NCBI GenBank assembly: GCA_034432635.1
Contig: DAOUBK010000072.1
Coordinates: forward strand, 34,740-98,739
DNA length: 64,000 nt
Direction of reading: 5' to 3'
DNA from: Roseiflexus sp034432635
Lineage (GTDB): Bacteria; Chloroflexota; Chloroflexia; Chloroflexales; Roseiflexaceae
Shown here: one piece after another, positions 16,879 through 25,884 of the stretch
Layout: each line of letters begins with the position of its first letter
How positions within the stretch are numbered: the stretch's first letter is position 1
Program-made: the position numbers and the translations under genes
Notes under the pieces: generated by a model
Database searches by the model: none
Told to the model about the DNA's origin: nothing
Seen by the model: the letters and a program-made list of their open reading frames with translations, nothing else

Positions 16879-17349
16879 GCCATCTTTCTTCCCGCCCACG
16901 TTCGTTATGCTATCGCGCGGCATGCTGAAGAGACCTATCCCAACGAGTGTGTGGGGTTGATCCTCGGACGCATTGCTGGCTCGTCCATTGAGGTCGAGGC
17001 GGTCTTTCCTGCACCAAACCGCTGGACGGTCGACACTGCATTGACACCGACCGATGCTGAACACTCGCAGCGGGACAGGTTCTACCTCGATCCGCGCGAC
17101 TACCTGCGCGCCGATCGCGCCGCACGCGCCTGCCATCTCGATGTTGTCGGGTGTTACCATTCGCATCCCGATCATCCGGCGACTCCGTCACCGCGTGATC
17201 TGACCGGTGCGCAGGGGGTCGGGGGTGGTTCTGGGTTTGTGTTCCTTATTCAGAGTGTACGCGACGGTCGCGCCGCTGAACTGACCGCCTGGGCGCTGGA
17301 TCCGACCGGGTCGCGGTTCGTGGCGGAGGAGATGAACGTCGAACGCTGA
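16876..17349 (+). CDS. M67 family JAMM metallopeptidase (Mec-like)
   Basis: A 157-residue stand-alone MPN/JAMM domain. The glutamate lies in YPNECVGLILG and the zinc site in CYHSHPDHPATPSPRD (His-x-His-Pro, then Ser and Asp). Related small bacterial JAMM proteases (Mec, QbsD) trim residues from the tail of ubiquitin-like sulfur carriers or release cysteine made on them. The neighbours, CysM upstream and a carrier ending in Gly-Gly-Ala downstream, fit that role. The frame reaches back to 16840, but translation would then start within repeat sequence. Its last codons and TGA stop are made of three heptamers of the GAACGTT family. Confidence 0.9.
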   Translation: MAIFLPAHVRYAIARHAEETYPNECVGLILGRIAGSSIEVEAVFPAPNRWTVDTALTPTDAEHSQRDRFYLDPRDYLRADRAARACHLDVVGCYHSHPDHPATPSPRDLTGAQGVGGGSGFVFLIQSVRDGRAAELTAWALDPTGSRFVAEEMNVER

Positions 17350-17354
17350 ACGTT
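17334..17354 (+). repeat. Heptameric repeat, family A (end of JAMM gene)
   Basis: Three in-phase units, GAACGTC-GAACGCT-GAACGTT. They encode the last three residues (Val-Glu-Arg) and provide the TGA stop of the JAMM gene. Confidence 0.85.
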
Positions 17355-17422
17355 CTTCCCTGTGCCGCATTCGTGCGACCTGCCATCCAGGAAGCTATCC
17401 GGCAAAATAGTGAATATTTGCA

Positions 17423-17457
17423 GTTCTCGGTTCTCAGTTTCTGGTTCTCAGTTCTTA
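17423..17457 (+). repeat. Heptameric repeat, family B (before MoaD-like gene)
   Basis: Five exactly in-phase heptamers: GTTCTCG, GTTCTCA, GTTTCTG, GTTCTCA, GTTCTTA. They end 14 bases before the MoaD-like ATG, so they occupy the leader where the promoter or ribosome-binding region would be. Confidence 0.9.
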
Positions 17458-17471
17458 CAGAGGTCACACCT

Positions 17472-17750
17472 ATGGCAGTTACCGTTACCATTCCAACCGC
17501 ACTTCGTCAGTATGCCGGCGGGAATGTCAGCGTCTCGCTTGCAGCCGGTTCCGTGGGTCAAATACTGGCAGCATTGAGCGAGCAATACCCGCAACTGGGC
17601 AGGCATCTCTACAACGAGCAGGGCACTCTGCGTAGTTTTGTCAATATCTACGTCGGTGATGAGGATATTCGTCATCTGCAGGGGATCGAGACGCTAGTCC
17701 CCGACGGCGAGACCGTGAGCATTATTCCAGCAATTGCCGGCGGCGCCTGA
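17472..17750 (+). CDS. MoaD/ThiS/CysO-like sulfur-carrier protein
   Basis: A 92-residue beta-grasp protein: VTVTIPTALRQYAGG, VGQILAALSEQYPQLGRHLY, VNIYVGDEDIRHLQGIETLV, and DGETVSIIPAIAGGA. Sulfur carriers are adenylated and thiocarboxylated on a C-terminal Gly-Gly. Here one alanine follows the Gly-Gly, so it would need trimming, which the adjacent JAMM protease could do. The E1-like MoeZ protein encoded 112 bases downstream would then activate it. The frame extends upstream through the heptameric repeats, but the ATG at 17472 starts the fold. Function in cysteine synthesis is inferred; molybdopterin or thiamine synthesis is the alternative, though no other genes of those pathways are here. 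Confidence 0.88.
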   Translation: MAVTVTIPTALRQYAGGNVSVSLAAGSVGQILAALSEQYPQLGRHLYNEQGTLRSFVNIYVGDEDIRHLQGIETLVPDGETVSIIPAIAGGA

Positions 17751-17862
17751 TTCGCAGCGGTTTGTCGCCTGCGGGTACACGGCACAAACGTCCGGGTTGC
17801 AGATCAGCAGGTGACGTGCGTCAGGTCGCTTCCTGAGCACAGAAATTGTGGGGTGTCGAAAG

Positions 17863-19011
17863 ATGTTACCTTCTCTGTCGAATGAAGAAATCCGCCGCTA
17901 CTCACGGCACCTGATTCTGCCCGAGTTCGGCACGGGAGGGCAGCGCAAACTCAAGCAGGGCAGCGCGCTGCTGATCGGGACCGGCGGGCTTGGATCGCCA
18001 CTGGCACTGTATCTCGCTGCTGCGGGTGTGGGACATATCGGTCTGGTCGATTTCGACATCGTAGACGAAAGCAATCTGCAGCGCCAGATTATTCACAGTA
18101 CATCCACGCTGGGCATTCGCAAAACCGAATCGGCAAAGATGCGCCTGCGCGATCTCAATCCGCATATCGATATTGCCACCTACGACGTTCAGATCACGTC
18201 GGAAAATGCGTTCGATCTGATCCGACCATACGATGTTGTCGTGGATGGTACCGACAACTTTCCCACCCGCTACCTGACGAACGATGCCTGTGTGATGCTG
18301 GGCAAACCCAACGTCTACGGTTCGATCTTCCGCTTCGAGGGGCAGGCGACGGTTTTTTCGCCGAAACACGGCGGACCATGCTACCGCTGTCTGTACCCGG
18401 AGCCGCCGCCGCCCGGTCTGGTACCGAGTTGCGCCGAGGGAGGCGTGCTCGGTGTACTCCCTGGCGTGATCGGGACGATTCAGGCGACCGAGGCGATCAA
18501 ACTGCTCAGCGGGATCGGCGAGCCGCTGATCGGACGGTTGTTGCTCTACGATGCACTGGCGATGCGCTTCCGCGAACTGAAACTGCGACGCAACCCCGAT
18601 TGCCCGGTGTGCGGCGATCATCCAACGGTTACCGAACTGATCGATTATCAGCAGTTCTGCGGCATTTCACCCGAAGAGGCGCACCGCGATGCGACTATCG
18701 AGATTACTCCTGCCGAAGTTGCCGATTGGCTGCACAGTGACAACCCACCTTTTCTGCTCGATGTGCGCGAACCGAATGAGTGGGAGATCTGTCATATTCC
18801 TGGCGCTGTGCGGATTTCGGTCAACGAACTGGCGGAGCGGATGAACGAACTCGATAGTGCGGTCGAAATGGTTGTCTACTGTCGCAGTGGCGTTCGCAGC
18901 GCCCGGGCTGTCGAATTGCTGCGCCAGGCAGGGTTTCGCAAAGTAAAGAACATGGCAGGTGGAATCTTGCGCTGGTCCGATGAGGTCGATCCGAGCGTGC
19001 CGAAATACTGA
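17863..19011 (+). CDS. MoeZ/MoeB-like E1 adenylyltransferase with rhodanese domain
   Basis: A 382-residue two-domain protein. The ThiF/MoeB domain (residues about 1-265) has the ATP loop LIGTGGLGSPLALYL, the VDFDIVDESNLQRQ segment, the zinc pairs CYRC and CPVC, and the VVDGTDNFPTRYL strand. A C-terminal rhodanese domain (about 275-382) ends with active loop VYCRSGVRSARAV. Such proteins adenylate the carrier's C-terminus and hand over sulfur from the rhodanese persulfide. It completes the CysM, JAMM, carrier set. ATG 17863 is preferred over the in-frame GTG 15 bases upstream. Confidence 0.93.
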   Translation: MLPSLSNEEIRRYSRHLILPEFGTGGQRKLKQGSALLIGTGGLGSPLALYLAAAGVGHIGLVDFDIVDESNLQRQIIHSTSTLGIRKTESAKMRLRDLNPHIDIATYDVQITSENAFDLIRPYDVVVDGTDNFPTRYLTNDACVMLGKPNVYGSIFRFEGQATVFSPKHGGPCYRCLYPEPPPPGLVPSCAEGGVLGVLPGVIGTIQATEAIKLLSGIGEPLIGRLLLYDALAMRFRELKLRRNPDCPVCGDHPTVTELIDYQQFCGISPEEAHRDATIEITPAEVADWLHSDNPPFLLDVREPNEWEICHIPGAVRISVNELAERMNELDSAVEMVVYCRSGVRSARAVELLRQAGFRKVKNMAGGILRWSDEVDPSVPKY

Positions 19012-19082
19012 GGTTGGCATTCAGTCGCGCCGATGCTATAATACCGCTCTGTGATTCGGGTTCGTACAGACAGGATGGACGC

Positions 19083-19292
19083 GTGGAAATCGCACTCTAT
19101 AGCGCACTAATCATTGTCAGCGCAGCGCTGACCTTTCTGGTGGTCGTGCAGGGGCGCAGCGCCGGTCTGCAACAGCGCGACTCTATCTATCGCACGAAGC
19201 GTGGCATCGAGAAGACGATGCACCAGGCGACGATCGTGCTGGCGGTTGTGTTCCTCCTGCTGGCGCTGATCGCCAGTCTGCCGATCTGGTAA
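19083..19292 (+). CDS. secG: Preprotein translocase subunit SecG
   Basis: A 69-residue protein with two hydrophobic helices (IALYSALIIVSAALTFLVVV and ATIVLAVVFLLLALIASLP) and the short QGRSAGL linker typical of SecG. It helps SecYEG protein export across the cytoplasmic membrane. The GTG start has AGGA upstream; an in-frame start at 19014 overlaps the E1 gene and is unlikely. Confidence 0.88.
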   Translation: MEIALYSALIIVSAALTFLVVVQGRSAGLQQRDSIYRTKRGIEKTMHQATIVLAVVFLLLALIASLPIW

Positions 19293-19366
19293 ACGGCGTG
19301 TTGAATGCAGCAGACGCTGCCTCACCGGATTAAAGCGGCGTTTGTGCATTCCTCGCTGGTACATCT

Positions 19367-21037
19367 ATGGCACGCCGCATTCGCTGGCAAATCCTGATTG
19401 CGTCGCTCAGCACCCTGGTGGTGCTGATCCTGATGAGTTACCTGGCGCTCACCCGCGCATCGGTAGCACGCCCGCTGGCAGGCGGCGATTATGTCGAAGG
19501 GGTTGTCGGTACGCTGGTGCACCTTAATCCCCTGGTCGTCGATCCAGCCGCCGATCCAGTCGCTGCCGACATCCAGCGCCTGGTCTTCGAAGGGCTGACC
19601 CGCCCTGGTCCCGATGGTCTGCCCATGACGGCGCTTGCCGAGTCGTGGGCGGTTGATGAAAGTGGGACCGTCTATACGTTTACGCTGCGAAGCGGCGTGA
19701 CGTGGCACGATGGCGCACCGGTGACGGTCGATGACGTGCTGTTCACGCTACGTGCCGTGCAGGGTCCGGCATTTGCCGGTGATCAAAATATTGCCGCCTT
19801 CTGGCGTACCGTTCTGGTTGATCGCGCTGGGGAGCGCAGCGTCAGTTTCCGATTGGAAGCGCCGTTTGCGCCATTCCTGCGGTTGACCAGCTTCCCCGTT
19901 CTGCCGGCACATCTGCTGCGCAATGTTCCACCGGAACAATGGGAGGCGCATCCGTTCAACCGCCTGCCGGTTGGCGCCGGTCCGTACCGTCTGGTGGAAC
20001 TCGATCAGCAGCGTGCGTTGCTCCGCGCCAACCCGCGTTATTTCGGCGCGACCCCGTTTATCGAAACGATCGAACTGCGCTTTTTTCGCACCGAGCAGGA
20101 AGCATTCGCTGCGCTAACCCGCGGTGAAATTCAGGCTCTGGCATTCACCAGCGCCAGCACACTGGCGGACATCAACCTGCCACGTGGCATTGTGCGCCGA
20201 CAGGCGCTGCTGGATGGATACACGGCGCTCTCCTTCAATTTGCGCGACGGTCCGCTCGCCGATCTCGGCGTGCGACGTGCACTGGCGACTGCGCTTGATA
20301 AGGACGCGCTGATCGCTGGTACGCTTGCAGAAAAGGTCGTGCGGCTCGATACGCCGATCCTGCATGGGTGGTGGGCGGAAACGTCCGATGTGATGTGGTA
20401 TGAGCCAGATGCTGCCCGCGCAATGGCGCAACTCGACACACTGGGGTACCTTCCAGGCACCGATGGCATCCGTGTCCGCGACGGTCAACCGCTCGTCTTT
20501 TCGTTGCTGACCGATAACTCCCCTGTGCGACGTGCGGTTGCGGAAGAGATCACCCGTCAGTGGAGCGATATCGGGGTGCGTATCGTTATCGAAGTGGTCG
20601 AACCATCCGAGTTGCAACGCCGGCTGGAAGCGCACGAGTTCACCATCGTACTGCACGGATGGCAGCGGCTCGGCTCCGATCCCGATGTTTTCGAACTCTG
20701 GCATTCGAGTCAGGCGGCGCGTGGACGCAACTATGCAGGTCTCGCAGATGCCGCGATTGACGAACTCCTCTCCAGCGCGCGCAAAATCTACGACATCGCC
20801 GATCGTGCCGAACTCTACCGTGAGTTTCAGGAACGCTGGGTCGAACTGGCGCCGGGGATTATTCTCTATCAGCCGGTTCTGTTCCATGCTACGGTTGCCG
20901 ACCTTGGCGATACGATCGCTGTCTTGCCGGATGCAGCCGCTCCGCCACATCTGCTGATCGGGCGCGAGGGGCGTTTTGTGAATGTCAACCGCTGGTATCT
21001 GCGCAGTGCTCGCGAGATCCGCGGTGATTTGCGGTGA
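19367..21037 (+). CDS. Peptide ABC transporter substrate-binding protein (family 5)
   Basis: A 556-residue extracytoplasmic binding protein. One N-terminal hydrophobic segment (ILIASLSTLVVLILMSYLAL, residues 8-27) directs export; no lipobox cysteine follows, so it may be anchored by that helix. The family-5 signature is clear: PALAESWAVD-like opening, FTLRSGVTWHDGAPVTVDDVLF, and ALATALDKDALIAGTL. Usual ligands are oligopeptides, but nickel or sugars occur. No permease or ATPase genes are next to it, so it is an orphan receptor or is served by a transporter elsewhere. Its stop overlaps the GTG start of the following sulfurtransferase. Confidence 0.88.
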   Translation: MARRIRWQILIASLSTLVVLILMSYLALTRASVARPLAGGDYVEGVVGTLVHLNPLVVDPAADPVAADIQRLVFEGLTRPGPDGLPMTALAESWAVDESGTVYTFTLRSGVTWHDGAPVTVDDVLFTLRAVQGPAFAGDQNIAAFWRTVLVDRAGERSVSFRLEAPFAPFLRLTSFPVLPAHLLRNVPPEQWEAHPFNRLPVGAGPYRLVELDQQRALLRANPRYFGATPFIETIELRFFRTEQEAFAALTRGEIQALAFTSASTLADINLPRGIVRRQALLDGYTALSFNLRDGPLADLGVRRALATALDKDALIAGTLAEKVVRLDTPILHGWWAETSDVMWYEPDAARAMAQLDTLGYLPGTDGIRVRDGQPLVFSLLTDNSPVRRAVAEEITRQWSDIGVRIVIEVVEPSELQRRLEAHEFTIVLHGWQRLGSDPDVFELWHSSQAARGRNYAGLADAAIDELLSSARKIYDIADRAELYREFQERWVELAPGIILYQPVLFHATVADLGDTIAVLPDAAAPPHLLIGREGRFVNVNRWYLRSAREIRGDLR

Positions 21038-21924
21038 ATAGCAGAAAGTCATCTGTCATGACCATCGACCAGCTCGTATCTCCCAGGTGGCTCCTGGATC
21101 GCCTGGATGATCCCGACATTCGCATTGCTGATCTGCGCTGGTATCTTCTCGAACCCGGACGAGGGCGTGTTGAGTACCTGGAAGCGCACATCCCCGGCGC
21201 TGTGTATCTCGACATCGATACCGACCTCGCAGCGCCGCCATATCAGGGACCGGGGCGCCATCCCATCCCGTCGCCGGAAGCATTCGCAGTGACCGCCTCG
21301 CGCGCAGGGATTGCCCCCACAACCCATGTTATCGCTTACGATAGCGTCGGTGGCGCATATGCCGCGCGTCTCTGGTGGCTGTTGCGCTATTTCGGTCATG
21401 AACGGGTTTCGTTGCTCAACGGAGGATGGTCCGCGTGGACGGTAGCCGGTTTCCCGGTCGAAGCGGGTGATGTGACGCCGCAACCGGCGGTGTTCATCCC
21501 ACATCCCAACCACTCGATGGTTGTCGATGCGAATGCTGTGGAGACACTGCGCCGCAATCCACGCGCACTGATCATCGATGTACGCGCATCGGAGCGCTAC
21601 CAGGGGATCGCCGAACCCATCGATCCGCGTGCCGGTCATATTCCGGGCGCGGTTTCCACACCCTACACCGATACCATCGATGGTGACGGACGGTTGTTGC
21701 CGGCAGATGTGCTGCGGGCGCGCTATGCTGCACTTGGCGCCGACCGGGCTGAGACGATCGTGTGTTACTGCGGCTCCGGTGTTACTGCTGCGCATACCAT
21801 CCTGGCATTGGAGCGCGCCGGCTGGAAGAACGTCCTGCTCTACGAAGGCTCCTGGAGCGACTGGTCACGCGATCCTGCACGCCCTGTGGCGACAGGACCG
21901 GAACCTGGAGGGGATGAAGGTTGA
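21034..21924 (+). CDS. 3-mercaptopyruvate-type sulfurtransferase
   Basis: A tandem rhodanese of 296 residues (288 from the in-frame ATG at 21058). The C-terminal domain has the loop CYCGSGVTAAHTIL; CGSGVTA is the form found in 3-mercaptopyruvate sulfurtransferases. The first domain is the non-catalytic half (ADLRWYL...AHIPGAVYLDID). It releases sulfane sulfur from 3-mercaptopyruvate, derived from cysteine. The GTG start gives a four-base overlap with the binding-protein gene. The TGA stop falls inside the first unit of a heptameric repeat array. Confidence 0.9.
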   Translation: MNSRKSSVMTIDQLVSPRWLLDRLDDPDIRIADLRWYLLEPGRGRVEYLEAHIPGAVYLDIDTDLAAPPYQGPGRHPIPSPEAFAVTASRAGIAPTTHVIAYDSVGGAYAARLWWLLRYFGHERVSLLNGGWSAWTVAGFPVEAGDVTPQPAVFIPHPNHSMVVDANAVETLRRNPRALIIDVRASERYQGIAEPIDPRAGHIPGAVSTPYTDTIDGDGRLLPADVLRARYAALGADRAETIVCYCGSGVTAAHTILALERAGWKNVLLYEGSWSDWSRDPARPVATGPEPGGDEG

Positions 21925-21991
21925 ACGTTGAACGTTGAAGGTTGGGACGTTGAACGGTGATGGGTTCTCAGTTCCCGGTTCGCAGTTCTCT
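21919..21991 (+). repeat. Heptameric repeat, families A and B adjoining
   Basis: CGTTGAA-type units (family A) run directly into GTTCTCA-type units (family B), about ten units in all. The first unit carries the stop of the sulfurtransferase gene, and the array ends four bases before the -10 element of the ileS leader. Confidence 0.88.
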
Positions 21992-21995
21992 GTGA

Positions 21996-22001
21996 TATAA
22001 T
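21996..22001 (+). promoter_or_regulatory. -10 element of the ileS T-box transcript
   Basis: A perfect TATAAT just upstream of the T-box leader. No good -35 is present at the right distance, because that region is occupied by heptameric repeats (TTCCCG is the nearest). Confidence 0.5.
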
Positions 22002-22009
22002 ATCCGCGA

Positions 22010-22290
22010 AAGGCTGTGACGGAGACGAGTAGGCGCCAGAGACCCGGTCAGCGAGCGCGCGGATGGTGAGAGGCGCGTCGGTGTTCGGTCGCCGAATATC
22101 ACTCCTGAGCCGGGAGGTGAACGCGCCAGTCCTGCAATCAGCGCGTCAGTAGCCTGCCCCGGTAGCGTCGACCGTTATCCCGGCGGAGGCGTGCTGGCAC
22201 CTCGATGAGCGCAGTCGATCACGCATCGGCTGAAGCAGGGTGGTACCGCGAGGTTCTACACCTCGTCCCTGTCTGGGGCGGGGGTTTTTT
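22010..22290 (+). promoter_or_regulatory. T-box riboswitch (isoleucine specifier) with terminator
   Basis: The leader shows the ordered landmarks of a transcriptional T-box. Stem I distal elements are GACGAGTAGG and GGTCAGCGAGC (22024-22056). The specifier loop GAATATCACTCCTGAG has ATC, an isoleucine codon, at 22098-22100. The T-box AGGGTGGTACCGCG is at 22237-22250, with TGGT for the tRNA acceptor end. The terminator is a nine-pair stem (CCTCGTCCC with GGGGCGGGG) followed by TTTTTT (22261-22290). Uncharged tRNA-Ile would stabilise the antiterminator and permit ileS transcription. Confidence 0.93.
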
Positions 22291-22309
22291 GTTGGTAAGG
22301 AGGTTGTGC

Positions 22310-25300
22310 ATGGCGTTTCAACCCGTCGATACCCGGGTCAACTTTCCGCGACTCGAAGAGCAGGTGCTCGATCTGTGGCAAACGAAGCGGATCGTCGAGC
22401 GAAGCCTGGAGTCTGGCGATAAACCGTTTGTCTTCTACGAAGGTCCGCCGACGGCGAATGGTCGTCCCGGCATCCACCACGCAATCTCGCGCATTTTCAA
22501 GGATGTCATCTGCCGCTACCGGGCGATGCAGGGCTACCGGATCATCGGACGACGCGAAGGATGGGATACCCACGGTCTGCCGGTTGAGATCGAGGTGGAG
22601 AAGAAACTGGGGTTCAGCGGCAAGCCCGACATCGAGAAGTATGGCGTGGCAGAGTTCAACGCGCAGTGCCGCCAGAGCGTCTGGGAGTATATTCAGGACT
22701 GGCGGCAGTTTACCCGCCGCATTGCGTACTGGGTCAGCGAGGACGCCTATATCACATATGAGAACGACTATATCGAGTCGCTCTGGTGGATCTTCCGCCA
22801 GTTGTGGGATCGTGGGTTACTCTTCCGCGACTACAAGGTATCGATGCACTGCCCGCGCTGTGGAACGTCCCTTTCGGATCACGAAGTATCGCTCGGTTTC
22901 AAGGACGACGTCGATGATCCGAGCGTGTGGGTAAAGTTCCGTGTGCGCGAAACCGGCCATGCTGCGCTGCAGGGTGCGGCATTCCTGGCGTGGACGACGA
23001 CACCGTGGACGTTGCCGGCGAACGTGGCGCTGGCGGTCAAGCCCGATGCGACCTATGCCCTCGTGTCGTTCGACGGCGAGCGTCTGGTGCTGGCGGAAGC
23101 GCTGGTTCACACCGTGCTCGGTGATGGTGTCACAATTGGGCAGACGTTCCGCGGCGCCGATCTGGTGGGGACGCGCTACGAAAACCTGTTTGACGGTGTG
23201 CCGGCTCCCGGCGACACGGTCGACTGGTCGCGCGCCTACACTGTCGTCACCGATGATTTCGTATCGCTCGAGGATGGCACCGGCATCGTGCATATTGCAC
23301 CTGCCTATGGCGACCTTGAGATTGGCAGGAAGTACGGCTTGCCAACCCTCTTCTCGGTCGATCTGTCGGGCAATGTGCTGCCGGAGTTTGCGTCGCTCGG
23401 TTTTGCCGGCAAGTTCTTCAAACAGGCAGACCCGGATATCACACGCAACCTGAAAGCGCGTGGCTTGCTGTTGAAGAGCGGGCGCGTCAAGCACTCGTAT
23501 CCCTTTTGCTGGCGCTGCGATACGCCGCTCCTCTACTACGCCAAACGCTCATGGTACATCCGCACCACCGCGATGAAGGACCGACTGGTAGCGAACAACC
23601 GATTGATCAACTGGGTTCCGGAGCACATTCGTGAAGGGCGATTCGGCAACTGGCTGGAAAACAACATCGACTGGGCAGTAAGTCGGGAGCGCTACTGGGG
23701 CACGCCGATCCCAATCTGGGTTGCAGAAGACGGCTATGCCGAGTGCATCGGCTCGCTGGCGGAACTGGAGCACAAAGTGGGGCGCAGCCTGAACGGTATT
23801 GATCTGCACCGTCCCTACGTCGATGAACTGACCTGGGTCGATCCGCAGCATGGTCTGATGCGCCGCATCCCCGACGTTGCCGATTGCTGGTTCGACTCGG
23901 GCGCAATGCCGGTGGCGCAGTGGCACTATCCCATGGAGAACGCCGAGATCTACGAACAGGCAAAGCAGGCGGATTACATCTGCGAAGCCGTGGATCAGAC
24001 CCGTGGGTGGTTCTATACGCTCCACGCGCTCTCGACGCTGCTGTTCGACCGTCCGGCGTTCAAGAACGTCATCTGTCTGGGGCATATTCTCGACGCCGAA
24101 GGGCAAAAGATGAGCAAGTCGCGCGGCAATGTCGTCGATCCGTGGACGGTGATGAACGAGCATGGCGCCGACGCGCTGCGCTGGTATCTGTTCACCGCTG
24201 CCCCACCCGGCAGTCCGCGACGCTTTTCGGCGGGTCTGGTCGCCGAGAGTTTGCGCAAGTTTCTGCTGACGCTTTGGAATACATATGCGTTCTTTGTGAC
24301 CTACGCCAGCCTGGATGGCTGGATGCCGGGGAAAGATGGTGTCGCTGAACACCTCGATCCGGCGGTGCTCATTCCGATCGACCGGTGGGCGCTGGCGCGG
24401 CTGAACAGTCTGGTGCGCGATGTGACCGCTGCCTTCGAAGCCTATGATGTGACGACGGCAGGGCGTGCCATTGAGGACTTTGTTGATGAACTGTCGAACT
24501 GGTACGTGCGGCGCAACCGACGTCGTTTCTGGAAGAGCGAGCACGACCGTGACAAGCAGGCGGCGTATGCGACGCTTTACACCTGTCTGTTGACGGTAGC
24601 AAAACTGGCAGCGCCGTTCATTCCGTTCGTGGCGGAGGCAATCTATCGCAACCTGGTTGGTCTCGAAACACAGGAAGCCTCTCCAGATACGCCAGAGAGC
24701 GTTCACCTAGCTGCATGGCCCGTCGTCGATGAGACATTCCTCGACGACCGCCTGGTGGATGATACGGAAGTGTTGTTGAAAGCCGTTTCGGTTGGTCGCG
24801 CGGCGCGGCGCGCAGCCGGCATCAAAGTACGTCAGCCTTTGCGCGAGATGTGGGTGCGCACCCCGACCCCTGCTGCGCTCGAAGGGTTACGCCGCTTTGA
24901 GGCAGAACTGCGCGATGAACTCAACGTCAAGGAGGTGCGCTACCTCGACAGCGCGACTAGCCTGGTCGAGTACCGCTTCAAACCCAACCTGCGCCTGGTT
25001 GGTCGCAAATACGGCAAACTGGTGCCGGCGCTCACTGCAGCGCTCCGCGATCTGCAGGGTGACAAGGCGCGCGCCGCAGCACAGGCGGTTGAAGAGGGAC
25101 GGAACATCACCCTGGTTGTTGAAGGGCAGACTATCGAACTTCTGCCGGACGAAATGCTGGTCGAAAGCAGTTCGCCGCAGGGGTACGCCGTTGCCGAGGA
25201 TGGTGGCGTTCTGGTGGCGCTCGATACGACCCTGACGCCGGAGTTGACGATCGAGGGGCTAGCGCGCGAACTGGTGCGCAACATTCAGGATGCACGCAAA

Positions 25301-25519
25301 GATGCCGGATTTGCTATCAGCGACCGGATCATCGTCTATCTGGGTGGCGCCGACGGCGATGCAGAAGTGGAAGCCATGCTGCGCGCCTGGGGCGACTATG
25401 TGCGCGAAGAGACGCTGGCGGACGACCTGCGTCTCTGTGTGCCTCCGGATCACGTGTACGCTACAACGCTCGAACTCGATGAGGGGCGCACGCTTACCAT
25501 CGGTGTCAGCCGTCGCTGA
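22310..25519 (+). CDS. ileS: Isoleucyl-tRNA synthetase
   Basis: A 1069-residue class I synthetase. The ATP-binding motif appears as GRPGIHHAISRIFKD and the second as EGQKMSKSRGNVVDPW. The editing domain is present (LAWTTTPWTLPANVALAV), as are the anticodon-binding helical region (DELSNWYVRRNRRRFWKSEHD) and a C-terminal extension. Length and motif style resemble the eukaryote-like type 2 IleRS class, which is often tolerant of mupirocin; this is inference. The ATG at 22310 has AAGGAGG six bases upstream and lies after the T-box terminator, so the frame reaching back to 22205 is excluded. Confidence 0.97.
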   Translation: MAFQPVDTRVNFPRLEEQVLDLWQTKRIVERSLESGDKPFVFYEGPPTANGRPGIHHAISRIFKDVICRYRAMQGYRIIGRREGWDTHGLPVEIEVEKKLGFSGKPDIEKYGVAEFNAQCRQSVWEYIQDWRQFTRRIAYWVSEDAYITYENDYIESLWWIFRQLWDRGLLFRDYKVSMHCPRCGTSLSDHEVSLGFKDDVDDPSVWVKFRVRETGHAALQGAAFLAWTTTPWTLPANVALAVKPDATYALVSFDGERLVLAEALVHTVLGDGVTIGQTFRGADLVGTRYENLFDGVPAPGDTVDWSRAYTVVTDDFVSLEDGTGIVHIAPAYGDLEIGRKYGLPTLFSVDLSGNVLPEFASLGFAGKFFKQADPDITRNLKARGLLLKSGRVKHSYPFCWRCDTPLLYYAKRSWYIRTTAMKDRLVANNRLINWVPEHIREGRFGNWLENNIDWAVSRERYWGTPIPIWVAEDGYAECIGSLAELEHKVGRSLNGIDLHRPYVDELTWVDPQHGLMRRIPDVADCWFDSGAMPVAQWHYPMENAEIYEQAKQADYICEAVDQTRGWFYTLHALSTLLFDRPAFKNVICLGHILDAEGQKMSKSRGNVVDPWTVMNEHGADALRWYLFTAAPPGSPRRFSAGLVAESLRKFLLTLWNTYAFFVTYASLDGWMPGKDGVAEHLDPAVLIPIDRWALARLNSLVRDVTAAFEAYDVTTAGRAIEDFVDELSNWYVRRNRRRFWKSEHDRDKQAAYATLYTCLLTVAKLAAPFIPFVAEAIYRNLVGLETQEASPDTPESVHLAAWPVVDETFLDDRLVDDTEVLLKAVSVGRAARRAAGIKVRQPLREMWVRTPTPAALEGLRRFEAELRDELNVKEVRYLDSATSLVEYRFKPNLRLVGRKYGKLVPALTAALRDLQGDKARAAAQAVEEGRNITLVVEGQTIELLPDEMLVESSSPQGYAVAEDGGVLVALDTTLTPELTIEGLARELVRNIQDARKDAGFAISDRIIVYLGGADGDAEVEAMLRAWGDYVREETLADDLRLCVPPDHVYATTLELDEGRTLTIGVSRR

Positions 25520-25884
25520 TCGGGATAGTACGTTGAAGGGGAAGGGCGCCAGGAGTACGGCATCCATTCCCCTTCAGTCTTTTCCGGCAACAGAGTGACC
25601 GGCATTGCGGGCATTACACAAACTGCCTGAAAGCGATCCGCTGTTGAAGGTTACCTTGCCAGACAACCCCGACATAAGATTTGATATTCCTCCTGGCAGG
25701 CACAGCAAGACGAACGGAAGAACGAAGCGCAGGAACAGACATAACCTGCCCCTGCACCTCTCGCTCGAAACGGCGTCACTGTCGACTACGGAAGCGCCGC
25801 TCCAGTCGCCGTCATTCAACCCTTAACTCTCATGCTCTCGGTTCTCAGTTCGTTGAAGGTTGAATGTCGAACGTTGAACCGTTC
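25520..25884. other. Convergent gap between ileS and gyrA
   Basis: This 365-base stretch holds the ileS terminator hairpin at 25534-25580, then about 250 bases with no gene I can support, and a heptameric repeat array from about 25833 into the end of gyrA. Confidence 0.6.
25534..25580 (+). terminator. ileS terminator
   Basis: TGAAGGGGAA (25534-25543) and TTCCCCTTCA (25567-25576) are exact complements. The downstream sequence GTCTTTTCC supplies a short T-run. It begins 15 bases after the ileS stop. Confidence 0.7.
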
